A stretch of DNA of 53,732 nucleotides from a virus: positions 1 through 53,732 of IMG/VR virus record IMGVR_UViG_3300017770_000016; one strand, given 5' to 3'. Shown here one piece after another: positions 9,826 to 18,010 of this stretch (within the stretch, counting starts at the first letter, position 1; the number at the start of each line of letters is the position of its first letter). Made by a program: the position numbers and the translations under genes. The notes under the pieces were generated by a model. The model was not told the DNA's origin. It worked only from the letters and a program-made list of their open reading frames with translations, and did not search any database.

Positions 9826-10091
9826 ATCCTTTCATCCTCCATTACTTCTGCCACATTCGTGTAAGAACCATCTTCAATGCTTTCAACGACTTGTGGCAAC
9901 AACTGAGTCATGAGCTCATGATCACCATGAGCTAAGTTCCAGCCCAGTGAATACACCATCATGACCTCGAACAGGATGCGTGGTTCTAGATCTTCTTTGC
10001 TGACCTTCACCAAGTTTCTGATCAAGTCCATGGCGTACTCGTGATCCTCACTGCCGCCTTCCATTTCCATTTCACAGTCATCTTCTTTCAT
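9816..10091 (-). CDS. Hypothetical acidic protein, 91 residues
   Basis: A Glu/Asp/Met-rich protein with an acidic N-terminus (KEDDCEMEMEGG) and a helical middle (YAMDLIRNLVKVSKEDLE). Its ATG overlaps the stop of the upstream gene in the classic ATGA arrangement at 10088-10091, showing translational coupling. Position in the early operon suggests a replication accessory or host-takeover role, but no motif supports a specific function. Confidence 0.65.
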   Translation of the reverse strand: MKEDDCEMEMEGGSEDHEYAMDLIRNLVKVSKEDLEPRILFEVMMVYSLGWNLAHGDHELMTQLLPQVVESIEDGSYTNVAEVMEDERICH

Positions 10092-10567
10092 TGATCTTTA
10101 TCCTCTGGCGCTGGTTCTGGTGCTGGTTTAGGAAGAGATTTAGTGGGATGCCACTCGCCCAAGTGGGTGTCTGTGAATACAGCTTTCAAGCCTAAAGATC
10201 TTCCTTCGCCATCTTCCCACCAAGGCATAGATTCATAACATTTTGCAAGGGCATCCATCAGTTCAAACAACAAATGACGGTCATCCTCGGAAAAACCTAC
10301 AAAAGGTATGATGAATAGATTCTTTCGCTCCTCACCATCCTCGTTATGCGTGAACCCATGAATGCCTGCTCCCATATTTTCTATGAAGAAAAAATTGTCC
10401 GCGCTAGGCCCAAGATAATCACGATCCAATCGAAGCCTTTCTTCTTTGTTGAAGTCTCGAAGATTGTGGTTATCTGTTTTGTAACGAGAGTTAGCATTTG
10501 CAAGTTCATTGTTCTCTTTCTCAAGCACTTCAATGCGCTTGAGTAAGTCGGCCTTTGAATCCGTCAT
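10088..10567 (-). CDS. Hypothetical protein with N-terminal coiled coil
   Basis: 159 residues. Residues 5-45 (LLKRIEVLEKENNELANANSRY) form a clear heptad-type coiled coil. The rest includes NFFFIENMGAGIHGF and a Pro-rich tail (LPKPAPEPAPEDKDQ). No family was recognised. It starts one base after the stop of the HTH gene, in the same operon. The coiled coil suggests oligomerisation or an adaptor role. Confidence 0.65.
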   Translation of the reverse strand: MTDSKADLLKRIEVLEKENNELANANSRYKTDNHNLRDFNKEERLRLDRDYLGPSADNFFFIENMGAGIHGFTHNEDGEERKNLFIIPFVGFSEDDRHLLFELMDALAKCYESMPWWEDGEGRSLGLKAVFTDTHLGEWHPTKSLPKPAPEPAPEDKDQ

Positions 10568-10568
10568 C

Positions 10569-11498
10569 TCAAATGTTCTCTATGTTGTTGATCTCGACAT
10601 CCACAGTGACCTCGTTGTCAGGCCAGCCGCCACACTTGGCGTACAGTTCACCAATACGTTGAGCGATATCCACCAACAGAGCGATGTGCTCTTGGGTTTC
10701 AATCTTTTTGCGGGCACTGTATTGCTCGCGTGTCTCAACCAAAACAGTTTCAGATGGGTAAAATTGACCATCAATATCAACATTAGGCCTTTGCCACACT
10801 TGACCCTTATCGTCTTCGTCAACTAAAAACCAATAATCACTCTCGACCATCTCCCATTTTCCATCCTTATAGGTTTGTATGGGTGGAACCTTGTGGTGCC
10901 AAGTAGATGAAAGGTTTAGGTTGGGAATCGGGATCGTGCAGACACGCTGCTTCGGGCCTGAGTGGAAGTCAGCCTCCTCGCCTTGCGTGTTGATGGTGAT
11001 GTACGCATCAGAGTATTCCATCCACCAAGCATTGTCTGGGTGGACGATCTTGTACTTGTCTACCAAGTCTGGATCATGGTTGTCGATGGCTAACAGAGCC
11101 TCCAGTTCCTCAACACGCTCACGTTTCTCAACGAACCTCTTTCGTGTCGATTCTATTTGAGCCTCTGAGGCTCTCAAGCGACGCTCAGTGTCGATTAGCT
11201 TCTCGTTGACTGCGTCTAGTTGTTCACGCAGTTCCTGTTTTGATTCAGGGCCAGACTTTTCAACCTTTTCAGGGTTAACTCCAAGCCAATCGACATACTT
11301 CTGCATGGTCTTTGGTGCAGGTTTGACAACTTCACCGTTGAGAAACTGTCTGATCGAACTAGGATCAACGCCAATATCATTCGCAATCTGTGCGCGAGCC
11401 TTAGTTATCTTGATGCCTTTGTCAGCAGCCATGGCCACTATATGTGACTCCAATGCTTTCTTTGCGAACCGTAATGTTTTTTCTGATTGTAAATTCAT
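10569..11498 (-). CDS. Helix-turn-helix (Xre/Cro-like) DNA-binding protein with coiled coil
   Basis: About 309 residues from the ATG at 11498, chosen because AAAAGGAATT precedes it; the longer frame upstream to 11576 has no good ribosome site and crosses the small membrane-protein gene. Near the N-terminus, ARAQIANDIGVDPSSIRQF reads as an HTH with recognition helix PSSIRQFL. A long coiled coil follows (KQELREQLDAVNEKL and onwards, about residues 90-145), then a C-terminal domain with many Trp and Tyr residues. It may regulate the early operon in which it lies. The C-terminal domain is unrecognised. Confidence 0.7.
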   Translation of the reverse strand: MNLQSEKTLRFAKKALESHIVAMAADKGIKITKARAQIANDIGVDPSSIRQFLNGEVVKPAPKTMQKYVDWLGVNPEKVEKSGPESKQELREQLDAVNEKLIDTERRLRASEAQIESTRKRFVEKRERVEELEALLAIDNHDPDLVDKYKIVHPDNAWWMEYSDAYITINTQGEEADFHSGPKQRVCTIPIPNLNLSSTWHHKVPPIQTYKDGKWEMVESDYWFLVDEDDKGQVWQRPNVDIDGQFYPSETVLVETREQYSARKKIETQEHIALLVDIAQRIGELYAKCGGWPDNEVTVDVEINNIENI

Positions 11499-11521
11499 AG
11501 CAATTCCTTTTGTGTTTTTGA

Positions 11522-11614
11522 CTATCCAAATAACGATAGAAGAAAGGCAACAAAGTAGATCGATGCAGCGATGCACACGCCCATGATGATGCCCTTCTTC
11601 GTATCGTCATCCAT
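11522..11614 (-). CDS. Tiny single-pass membrane protein, 30 residues
   Basis: The frame runs from ATG at 11614 to TAG at 11522. It has a short charged N-terminus (MDDDTKKG), then an uninterrupted hydrophobic segment (IIMGVCIAASIYFVAFLLSL) typical of one transmembrane helix, and ends at Gly. It starts about ten bases after the stop of the DUF669 gene, with AGG upstream. It fills an otherwise empty gap in a tightly packed operon, which supports it. The function is unknown. Confidence 0.55.
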   Translation of the reverse strand: MDDDTKKGIIMGVCIAASIYFVAFLLSLFG

Positions 11615-11623
11615 CTACCTGCG

Positions 11624-12124
11624 CTACGACCAGCTTGCCGTGTTCAGGCCAGCGGCAGGTTGTGCCGGTGCCTGTTGTGGCTGCTCAGTCTGAGCGTGTG
11701 GTTGTGCAGGGCCAGCACCAGACTTGAACGAAGAGATCTTGTTCTTGTCTGCATACGTTCCGCCGCTAGGATTGGGGCTACCCTTTTCAATCTCGATGTT
11801 TGCCAAGAAAGACTTGCCCATGCAGCCACGCACCATATCCTCACTGAGCTTCCCAGATGGGTTGCCGCCTGACGCAATCATCCAAGATTTGAGGCGCCCA
11901 ACGCCCACTTGGTTGTTGAGTACAAACCGATCCCAGACCTTACGGCCTGCGTGAGTTGGGCCTACCACGTTGAATTCAAACTCCAACATAGGATTGCCAT
12001 TGCTCGACGTTTTTCGCTCAAACAACGCTGCAGAAAGCGTGTATTCACCTGGCGGGAACGGCGCAGAACCCCCCGAAGTTTCCTTTACATCGTCAAGATT
12101 GATATTTAGATCGTCTAAAGACAT
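11624..12124 (-). CDS. DUF669-family single-stranded DNA-binding protein
   Basis: 166 residues. The core pattern PFPPGEYTLSAALFERK, GNPMLEFEFNVVG, GRKVWDRFVL and VGVGRLKSWMIASGG matches the phage DUF669 family, which works as an SSB-like partner of Sak/Sak4 recombinases. The tail is Pro/Gln/Ala-rich and disordered, as in SSB C-termini. GAGGAG lies upstream of the ATG. It is immediately downstream of the Sak4-like gene, the usual partnership. Confidence 0.85.
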   Translation of the reverse strand: MSLDDLNINLDDVKETSGGSAPFPPGEYTLSAALFERKTSSNGNPMLEFEFNVVGPTHAGRKVWDRFVLNNQVGVGRLKSWMIASGGNPSGKLSEDMVRGCMGKSFLANIEIEKGSPNPSGGTYADKNKISSFKSGAGPAQPHAQTEQPQQAPAQPAAGLNTASWS

Positions 12125-12137
12125 AGCTGATTACTCC

Positions 12138-12911
12138 TCAAGCTGCTTCAGTGTTAGTGGTTGCAGCGAGTGCTGCGGTGTAAGCTTCCATGAAATTGTT
12201 CCATGAAAACTCAAGCTTGTTTGGCAGTTCCAAACGAGACTTGGCGTCATATGCCGCTGCGAACCGAGTGTACAAACCACGGTTGCCGTAGCTGACACCT
12301 CTGGCCTTCTGGCCATCCTTGATTAACTGCGTTTCGTAGTTCGCAAACAAGTTGAAGTCCACCCAGTCCTTGATGAGTGAGTTAACCTTCTTGTTGCAGC
12401 GCATCTCCCAGCGGTCATACGGCTCCAATTCAGGATCTTTGTATGCCTTGGAAGCAACGTGGCTGAGCAGAATGACGTTCATACCTTTCTGTGTGTGCAG
12501 CACGTTGAGACCAGACAACAGATGAACCCATGCATTCTCTTCGGCAACGTAGAACGCGCCGTAGCCTGCCTTGGGATCAGCTGCTGATGACCAACTGTTC
12601 TGCTCACAGACATATGCCTCGCCAAGTTTGGCTGCAGCGTCTGTGGTATCCAGCACAACTGTCTTGTACTGGTGCTCTTCAGTCACCAAGCTTTTGATTT
12701 GCTCCAACATCTCAGCCCAAGTATCCGCTTGTGGGAAACGTGGCGCGTTGATGAAAGACAATCCGTCTTCCGCTTGTATGAAGATTGGGTCTATTGACCC
12801 AGCACCAAAGGTGCTTTTGCCGATACCGTCAGTGCCTTGGATATTCATCCGCACTGGAGGTATTGGGCCACCCGAAGGACGGGTGCTCGTGATCTGCTGA
12901 AGTAAAGACAT
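12138..12911 (-). CDS. Sak4-like RecA-fold ATPase (AAA_24), single-strand annealing/recombination
   Basis: 257 residues. Walker A is GTDGIGKST (residues 26-34) and Walker B is TVVLDTTD (84-91). The later LLSHV (sensor-like), RGLYTRFAAAYDAKSRLELP and C-terminal Trp region follow the AAA_24/Sak4 pattern seen in many phages. Such proteins pair with DUF669 SSBs in phage recombination. The ATG overlaps the stop of the upstream gene (TAATG at 12911), so the two are co-translated. Confidence 0.88.
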   Translation of the reverse strand: MSLLQQITSTRPSGGPIPPVRMNIQGTDGIGKSTFGAGSIDPIFIQAEDGLSFINAPRFPQADTWAEMLEQIKSLVTEEHQYKTVVLDTTDAAAKLGEAYVCEQNSWSSAADPKAGYGAFYVAEENAWVHLLSGLNVLHTQKGMNVILLSHVASKAYKDPELEPYDRWEMRCNKKVNSLIKDWVDFNLFANYETQLIKDGQKARGVSYGNRGLYTRFAAAYDAKSRLELPNKLEFSWNNFMEAYTAALAATTNTEAA

Positions 12912-13330
12912 TAGTCCTCCTTTAGTTTATCAGCGTTGATTTTTTTGATTTTAGAATCACCTAGCTTGATCGAATGCGCAGCGTGCCATGGGCCAGCCTC
13001 ACTAGGATTGTTGACCGCATAGTCCTTAAACTTACGCATATCGATTTTGTAGGTGATCTGCTGGGTAACAAAGGAGGGCCAATCACTCTGAGGCATAGCC
13101 TCAAGGATTTCATCAACCATGGCTTGGTCCCACACATGAGTGCGAGGGATCTCAACGGTGTAAGGGCCGTCTGTGGTTTCGCCGCCTTCGTTATGGATTG
13201 TAGCCAGTAGAGCACTGACTAACTGGGTATCGAGCAGGTCGCGTTCAAGCTTCTTGATGTGCTTGTCTAGCTCTGCCTTTTTGTTTTTTGCGCCGACAAT
13301 CTGGTGCGCCAAACACTTAGCGTTTTGCAT
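12911..13330 (-). CDS. Hypothetical protein, first gene of the leftward replication operon
   Basis: 139 residues. It has an N-terminal helix with heptad character (KKAELDKHIKKLERDLLDTQ), then a mixed region (TVEIPRTHVWDQAMVDEILEAMP) and a basic C-terminus. A strong GAAAAGGAAAAGG ribosome site precedes the ATG. Small proteins of this kind often precede Sak4 in phages, but I cannot name a function. Confidence 0.7.
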   Translation of the reverse strand: MQNAKCLAHQIVGAKNKKAELDKHIKKLERDLLDTQLVSALLATIHNEGGETTDGPYTVEIPRTHVWDQAMVDEILEAMPQSDWPSFVTQQITYKIDMRKFKDYAVNNPSEAGPWHAAHSIKLGDSKIKKINADKLKED

Positions 13331-13473
13331 TTCCTTTTCCTTTTCTAACTCAACTCATCTCTCTACGAAACGGAGAATGACTCAGGCAAAAGAAAAGTGC
13401 AATACCTTTTGTGAAAAAAATTGTATTAATTAATTTGGCAGGATAGTATCGGCAACTGGTAAAGGAGCCAGAC
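13331..13473. promoter_or_regulatory. Divergent early promoter region
   Basis: This 143-base AT-rich gap separates the leftward recombination operon from the rightward prim-pol operon, so it must hold promoters for both unless transcription comes from further away. On the plus strand TTGTAT (13421-13426) and TAGTAT (13444-13449) are 17 bases apart. On the minus strand a TACAAT lies close to the same AT block (ATTAATTAAT), without a good -35. Overlap of the two suggests mutual regulation. Confidence 0.55.
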
Positions 13474-13695
13474 ATGGAATATGTGATCGAGAAGAACTCA
13501 CCCTTGCCGCCACACCCTACAAAAGGGTCAGGCAAATGGCAAAAGCTTTTGAGCGAAATGTCTGTAGGTGATGCAGTAACGGTGAAAACCGAAGAAGAAG
13601 TTAGGGGGATCAGAACTGCGGGTTACGGCCTGGGCATGAAGATCAAGTCAAGGCGCATCGATGACGGTGTGTATTGGGTGAAAAGGGTACAGTGA
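13474..13695 (+). CDS. Small hypothetical protein, first gene of rightward early operon
   Basis: 73 residues. AAAGGAG stands before the ATG. The sequence reads KGSGKWQKLLSEMSVGDAVTVKTEEEVRG with a basic C-terminal part ending YWVKRVQ. Similar proteins occur beside phage replication genes and may be small DNA-binding factors, but no HTH is clear. Its TGA overlaps the ATG of the prim-pol gene (TGATG), so the two are translationally coupled. Confidence 0.7.
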   Translation: MEYVIEKNSPLPPHPTKGSGKWQKLLSEMSVGDAVTVKTEEEVRGIRTAGYGLGMKIKSRRIDDGVYWVKRVQ

Positions 13696-15731
13696 TGATG
13701 CCGTTCTTATCTTCCGATTCAGACGGGCCCATGTCACCCGAAGCAAAAGAAGAACTCCTACACACGATGTGGGAGCACGGGATGCACATCATCCCCTGCG
13801 GTTCACCCAGCGAGGTGGTGCCACAATACTTCAGACAACGTCATCCGTTTGATACCGAGGAAGATCTCAAGGCCAAGTGGGCCAAGACACCACGAGTCAA
13901 ATGGCAGCACTATCAAAAGATTCAGCCGTCACAGGATGAGATCACCCAGTGGCATGCTCAGTATCCCACCGCTAACTGGGCAGCAATCACCGGCATATCC
14001 TTCGCCGTGGTCGATGCAGACTCAGACGATGCTGTGAACTGGATCGATGCAGGTGGCATCACACGAACACCACTAACACAAACCTCGCCCAAAGGCGGGA
14101 AGCACTATTTCTATTCTATCGGTGGTGCCAACCCGCTGATCCGTAACAGCGTAGGCCAGAACAAACTGGATGTCCGAGGCGATGGTGGATACATCATGGT
14201 GTCACCCAGCGTGGGATACGACATGAAGTGCGATCAGTCATACGGCGTGTCTGGTCTGGATGACCTGCCACTGCTAGGCGAAGCCGACATACAACAAGTG
14301 CATGTATTCAACACTGGCAGCAAAGTCGAAAGCATACGCGAGAAGCTGACAGAAGAACCCAAAGAACAAGGCAGTCGCAACGACACACTAGCGCGCTTGG
14401 TCGGCAAGTGGGTCAAAGAAGGCTGGGGTATGCGCGAGGTGCTGATCAAGGCACAAGACTGGAATCAATCCTGTGTGCCGCCCATGGACTTGATCGAGGT
14501 CACTCGTACCACCATCAGTATCGTCAACGGGCACATCAAACGACACCCCGATGATGTCGATGCAGGCATCATGGCATGGCAGACATCGAAGTGGCAGACA
14601 GAGATCAACGAAGATCTCAAAGAGATACAGTCACAAGAAGACCCGCTCGATGAACTCAAGCGCGATGGAGATGAAGAGGCACAGTCAGGGCCGCTAGGAC
14701 TGCAACCGTTCAGTGCAGACACATGGTCTGACATGACCGACGATGGCATCGAACAGTTCTGGGGTGATGCATTCATCTTCCAGAAGAGCCGAGTGCTGCT
14801 CCTAGGTAAGCCAAAGATAGGTAAGTCCAACTGGCTTGGCGCCTTCGCAGCAGGGGCGACCACTGGCACAGACTTCATGGGCGAAGAATTCAGCAAACCA
14901 TTGAAGGTGATGTGGTTCCAAGCAGAGATCATCGCAGAGTTCTTGAAGCGTAGGATCGATACTTACTTCAGGCGCTTTGAGTTTGACCAAGATCTGATAT
15001 CGATGGGGCACAACAACTTGATCATCAGTGGCAGGCTACGCAAGAACCTGATGAAAGACCAAGACATACAAGCGTTCTCAGATGAGATAGCGTTTCACAA
15101 ACCCGACATCGTACTGATAGACCCGATCATCAACTTCTTTGATGGCGAGGAGAACTCCAACACAGAGATACGCAAACTCCTTGATCGTGTCGATATGCTC
15201 ATAGAGATGCACGGTATCAGCGTGATCATCGCTCACCATACAGGCAAAGAACGGGCAGATGATAAGTCATTCATGTCTGCACGAGGCGGCAGCGTGTTCG
15301 CCGGTTGGTTCGATAGCGGCATCAAGCTCAGCGGCGAGAAGCCCGATGTGTCTGTCTTCTACGAAGCGCGTAACGCCATGGAACCCAAAGAACATCTGGC
15401 CAGTTTCGACTTCAATGATGGCCTGTGGAAAGTCAACGACTTCACACCGCGCAACGTCAAGCCTCAACTTAGCGAGGAGGATGAGGTCAAGATAGCGGGC
15501 GTGGTGGTTGATGCGATGAGTAGCACAAAGTTTTATCTGCGCAAGGAACTTGAAGTGTTGGCGCGAGAAGCACTCAGCGCCGCTGGTATGAACAGTGGTA
15601 ACAAAGCTTCTCAAAAAGCAGTGTCGTATGTGCAGAAGTATAAGGGCAGCGTGGTCAAGACATACGCTCAGCCTGGCATGGCTGTGTGGCACTATCTGGA
15701 ATCAAATGAAATGACAAAGCCTTGGGAATGA
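13695..15731 (+). CDS. Primase-polymerase / RecA-like helicase fusion replication protein
   Basis: 678 residues from the ATG at 13695, preferred over the TTG at 13674 because AAAAGGG lies 7-8 bases upstream and the ATG overlaps the preceding TGA. The N-terminal prim-pol domain shows D107-x-D109 (AVVDADS), PKGGKHYFY (132-140) and LDVRGDGGYIMVSPS (158-172). The C-terminal half is a RepA/AAA_25-type helicase: Walker A GKPKIGKS (371-378), Walker B IVLIDP (D476), then VIIAHHTGK. It should prime and unwind phage DNA. No DNA polymerase I-type gene is visible, so elongation probably uses a host polymerase or this protein. Confidence 0.93.
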   Translation: MMPFLSSDSDGPMSPEAKEELLHTMWEHGMHIIPCGSPSEVVPQYFRQRHPFDTEEDLKAKWAKTPRVKWQHYQKIQPSQDEITQWHAQYPTANWAAITGISFAVVDADSDDAVNWIDAGGITRTPLTQTSPKGGKHYFYSIGGANPLIRNSVGQNKLDVRGDGGYIMVSPSVGYDMKCDQSYGVSGLDDLPLLGEADIQQVHVFNTGSKVESIREKLTEEPKEQGSRNDTLARLVGKWVKEGWGMREVLIKAQDWNQSCVPPMDLIEVTRTTISIVNGHIKRHPDDVDAGIMAWQTSKWQTEINEDLKEIQSQEDPLDELKRDGDEEAQSGPLGLQPFSADTWSDMTDDGIEQFWGDAFIFQKSRVLLLGKPKIGKSNWLGAFAAGATTGTDFMGEEFSKPLKVMWFQAEIIAEFLKRRIDTYFRRFEFDQDLISMGHNNLIISGRLRKNLMKDQDIQAFSDEIAFHKPDIVLIDPIINFFDGEENSNTEIRKLLDRVDMLIEMHGISVIIAHHTGKERADDKSFMSARGGSVFAGWFDSGIKLSGEKPDVSVFYEARNAMEPKEHLASFDFNDGLWKVNDFTPRNVKPQLSEEDEVKIAGVVVDAMSSTKFYLRKELEVLAREALSAAGMNSGNKASQKAVSYVQKYKGSVVKTYAQPGMAVWHYLESNEMTKPWE

Positions 15732-15732
15732 T

Positions 15733-16536
15733 ATGAGTAAACTCACGGTTATCAGTCTGGGCGCAGGTGTACAGTCGAGCGTGATGGCGTTGATGGCGGC
15801 GAAGGGTGAGATCACACCCATGCCTGATTACGCGATCTTCGCAGACACACAAGCGGAACCTGATCACATATACGAATGGCTTGACTGGCTAGAAAGCCAG
15901 CTGCCGTTCCCGGTGCTGCGCGTCACACGAGGCAGTCTGTTTGAAGATGTCATGGACCCAAACAACAGAAGCGCATCACCGCCGTTCTTTACCGCATCAC
16001 CAAGTGGGATAGGCGAGGGTATCTTGATGCGTCAATGTACCCGCGACTACAAAGTCACGCCGATCCAACGAAAGCTACGCGAACTGGCAGGCTACAAACC
16101 GCGCCAGCGTATCCCAGCAGACACAGTCGAGCAGTGGATAGGCATCAGCACCGACGAGATACAGAGGATGAAGGACGCGCCAGAGAAATGGTGCAACAAC
16201 CGATGGCCTTTGATCGAAACCCGCATGTCACGGTGGCATTGCCTGCGCTGGATGCGTGACAACGGCTACAACGAACTGCCGCGCAAAAGCGCATGCACGT
16301 TCTGTCCCTATCATGACAACGCAACCTGGCGTGAGATGAAAGCCAATGACCCCAAGTCATGGGAGCAGGCGGTGGCTGTGGACAAACACATACGCGATGA
16401 CTTTCGTGGCACAACAAGCAAGATCTACATACACCGATCACTTGTGCCGCTTGATGAAGCAGACCTGGCTGACCCTGCAGAGGATCAGATTGTGATGGAC
16501 TTTGGTGACGAGTGCGACGGGATGTGCGGGGTATGA
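15733..16536 (+). CDS. PAPS-reductase-like ATP-pyrophosphatase family protein
   Basis: 267 residues. The PP-loop S-L-G-A-G-V-Q-S-S lies at residues 8-16, followed by AIFADTQAEPDHIY, C102-T-R and C188-T-F-C191-P, the usual features of phage members of the phosphoadenosine phosphosulfate reductase superfamily. True sulfate reduction is unlikely without other sulfur genes. Related enzymes activate sulfur for nucleic-acid thiolation (DndC, TtuA types). Its place directly before a GNAT-like protein and a methyltransferase suggests nucleic-acid modification; that is inference. The start is one base after the prim-pol stop. Confidence 0.85.
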   Translation: MSKLTVISLGAGVQSSVMALMAAKGEITPMPDYAIFADTQAEPDHIYEWLDWLESQLPFPVLRVTRGSLFEDVMDPNNRSASPPFFTASPSGIGEGILMRQCTRDYKVTPIQRKLRELAGYKPRQRIPADTVEQWIGISTDEIQRMKDAPEKWCNNRWPLIETRMSRWHCLRWMRDNGYNELPRKSACTFCPYHDNATWREMKANDPKSWEQAVAVDKHIRDDFRGTTSKIYIHRSLVPLDEADLADPAEDQIVMDFGDECDGMCGV

Positions 16537-16985
16537 GCAAGCTTTCTGTCACCCCCATCAACTTGGATGAAGCAAACGCCTTTGTGGAGCAGCATCACCG
16601 ACACCATAAGCCGGTGCCTGGTGCAAAGTTCTGTGTAGCTGTGTCAGAGGAAGATGTGGTGCGAGGTGTGGCCATAGTCGGCAGGCCTGTGGCCCGGCAT
16701 CTTGATGATGGCTGGACTCTTGAGGTCAATCGGTGCTGCACAGACGGCACGAGAAACGCTTGCTCGATGCTCTACGCAACAGCGTGGAAAGCTGCGCGAG
16801 CGATGGGATACACAAGCTTGATCACCTACACGCTAGAGTCAGAGGGCGGAGCCAGCTTACGAGGCGCAGGATGGCGGTGTGTTGGCCAGACAAGCACTGC
16901 AAATCGAGGGTGGAATACACCTAGTCGGCCTAGAGTGGACACCCATCCGCTGCAGCAGAAACTCAAGTGGAGCGCAGATGTCTGA
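16533..16985 (+). CDS. XF1762-family, GNAT-like protein
   Basis: 150 residues from the ATG at 16533, which overlaps the preceding TGA as ATGA. The motif FVEQHHRHHKPVPGAKFCVAV, then GVAIVGRPVAR, LEVNRCCTDGTRNACSMLY, and AARAMGYTSLITYTLESEGG follow a GNAT acetyltransferase-like fold, as in the XF1762 family common in phages. Mom, the phage Mu DNA-modification enzyme, is also a GNAT-like protein, so a role in modifying phage DNA is possible but unproven. The 3' end overlaps the methyltransferase ATG by 8 bases. Confidence 0.8.
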   Translation: MSKLSVTPINLDEANAFVEQHHRHHKPVPGAKFCVAVSEEDVVRGVAIVGRPVARHLDDGWTLEVNRCCTDGTRNACSMLYATAWKAARAMGYTSLITYTLESEGGASLRGAGWRCVGQTSTANRGWNTPSRPRVDTHPLQQKLKWSADV

Positions 16986-17655
16986 TGTGGATTGTACCAA
17001 AGAACTACCAACCGTCCTCAGTCTCTGCACTGGATACGGTGGCATCGAGCGAGGACTTGAGCTTGCCGGGTTTGAACATCGAACAGTCGCTCATGTGGAG
17101 ATCGAAGCCTTCGCCGCTGCGAACTTGGTTGCAAAGATGGAAACGGGACAGCTGGTTCCAGCACCTATCTGGTCGGATCTTAAAACCCTGCCAGCACACT
17201 GCTTTCGAGACAGAGTTGATGTCCTCACTGGCGGCTATCCCTGCCAGCCGTTTAGCGCCGCTGGGCTGCGCAAAGGAGCCGAAGACCCCAGACACCTATG
17301 GCCATACATCTACGACCACATACGAACAATTAGACCTGTTCGCTGCTTCTTTGAGAACGTCGAAGGACACATCAGCCTTGGACTCAGAGAGGTCATCGAT
17401 GATCTGGAAGGACTTGGTTACGCAACGACGTGGGGAATATTCAGCGCGGCTGAAGTTGGCGCACCTCATCAGAGAAAACGGGTCTACATTCTGGCCGACG
17501 CCAGTGGCGCAGGACGACAACAAATCACCAGAGGCTCACATGAGGATGAAGCAGCGCATGAAGGGCGGGCCTCGACACAAACCCACATCGCTGCAGGTGA
17601 TGGTGAAGGGCGTGGAGCGGGGGCTCTGGCCAACACCGACAGCGCAAGACAATAA
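16978..17655 (+). CDS. C5 cytosine-specific DNA methyltransferase, motifs I-VIII, ended by an in-frame TAA
   Basis: 225 residues from the ATG at 16978, with GGAG six bases upstream. Motif I LSLCTGYGGIERG (14-26), motif IV GGYPCQPFS with catalytic C89, motif VI ENV (126-128) and motif VIII QRKRVYILA (165-173) are all present. The frame stops at TAA 17653-17655 inside the target-recognition region, but it reopens at once and carries motif X further on (17656-18078). A full product would be 366 residues, the normal family length. Readthrough, a recent nonsense mutation or a sequence error are all possible. A second frame overlaps throughout (see 16985-18010). An intact enzyme would protect phage DNA from restriction. 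Confidence 0.85.
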   Translation: MSDVDCTKELPTVLSLCTGYGGIERGLELAGFEHRTVAHVEIEAFAAANLVAKMETGQLVPAPIWSDLKTLPAHCFRDRVDVLTGGYPCQPFSAAGLRKGAEDPRHLWPYIYDHIRTIRPVRCFFENVEGHISLGLREVIDDLEGLGYATTWGIFSAAEVGAPHQRKRVYILADASGAGRQQITRGSHEDEAAHEGRASTQTHIAAGDGEGRGAGALANTDSARQ

Positions 17656-18010
17656 CCAAGTGAGTGGCAACCCAGATCACCCGAAGCGCGGCACAACGCT
17701 GGGCGGGGCAGCGAGACTCTGGCCAACACCGACAGCCAGCGACAGCGAGGGCGGGCCGAGACAGCAGGATGGCAAGCGGGGCAGGGCGCTGAAGGATTTG
17801 CCGCAACAAATGTGGCCGACGCCAACGGCCAACGAAGACGCGGCGGGCACGCCGAACGGCAACATGCAGAAGATGCTGGGCAATCACCCGGCGGTACGGG
17901 GCACGACGCCAGCGGAGTGGTCAGCTGGGCAACTGAACCCGACGTGGGTCGAGTGGTTAATGGGGCTGCCTTTAGGGTGGACAGACTTAGGCTCTTGGGG
18001 AACGGAGTAG
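16985..18010 (+). CDS. Overprinted WPTP-repeat protein in the second frame of the methyltransferase
   Basis: A frame open for 342 codons from ATG 16985 (GTG also possible at 16967), entirely inside the methyltransferase gene. Its ATG overlaps the TGA of the XF1762 gene (TGATG), seven bases from the methyltransferase ATG. It encodes SKPSPLRTWLQRWKRDSW, EPKTPDTYG, EQLDLF, TSKDTSALDSERSS and RRGEYSARLKLAHL. Four repeats follow (FWPTPVAQD, LWPTPTAQD, LWPTPTASD, MWPTPTANE), then LNPTWVEWLMGLPLGWTDL. I recognise these as features of a widespread unnamed phage protein usually found beside or within C5 methyltransferases. Whether it is translated here is not shown. Confidence 0.6.
   Translation: MWIVPKNYQPSSVSALDTVASSEDLSLPGLNIEQSLMWRSKPSPLRTWLQRWKRDSWFQHLSGRILKPCQHTAFETELMSSLAAIPASRLAPLGCAKEPKTPDTYGHTSTTTYEQLDLFAASLRTSKDTSALDSERSSMIWKDLVTQRRGEYSARLKLAHLIRENGSTFWPTPVAQDDNKSPEAHMRMKQRMKGGPRHKPTSLQVMVKGVERGLWPTPTAQDNNQVSGNPDHPKRGTTLGGAARLWPTPTASDSEGGPRQQDGKRGRALKDLPQQMWPTPTANEDAAGTPNGNMQKMLGNHPAVRGTTPAEWSAGQLNPTWVEWLMGLPLGWTDLGSWGTE

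Noticed and set aside
11422-11610. 62-residue minus-strand frame over the HTH gene start
   Set aside because: No ribosome site, low-complexity basic sequence, and it conflicts with the HTH gene and the small membrane protein, which share the operon logic.
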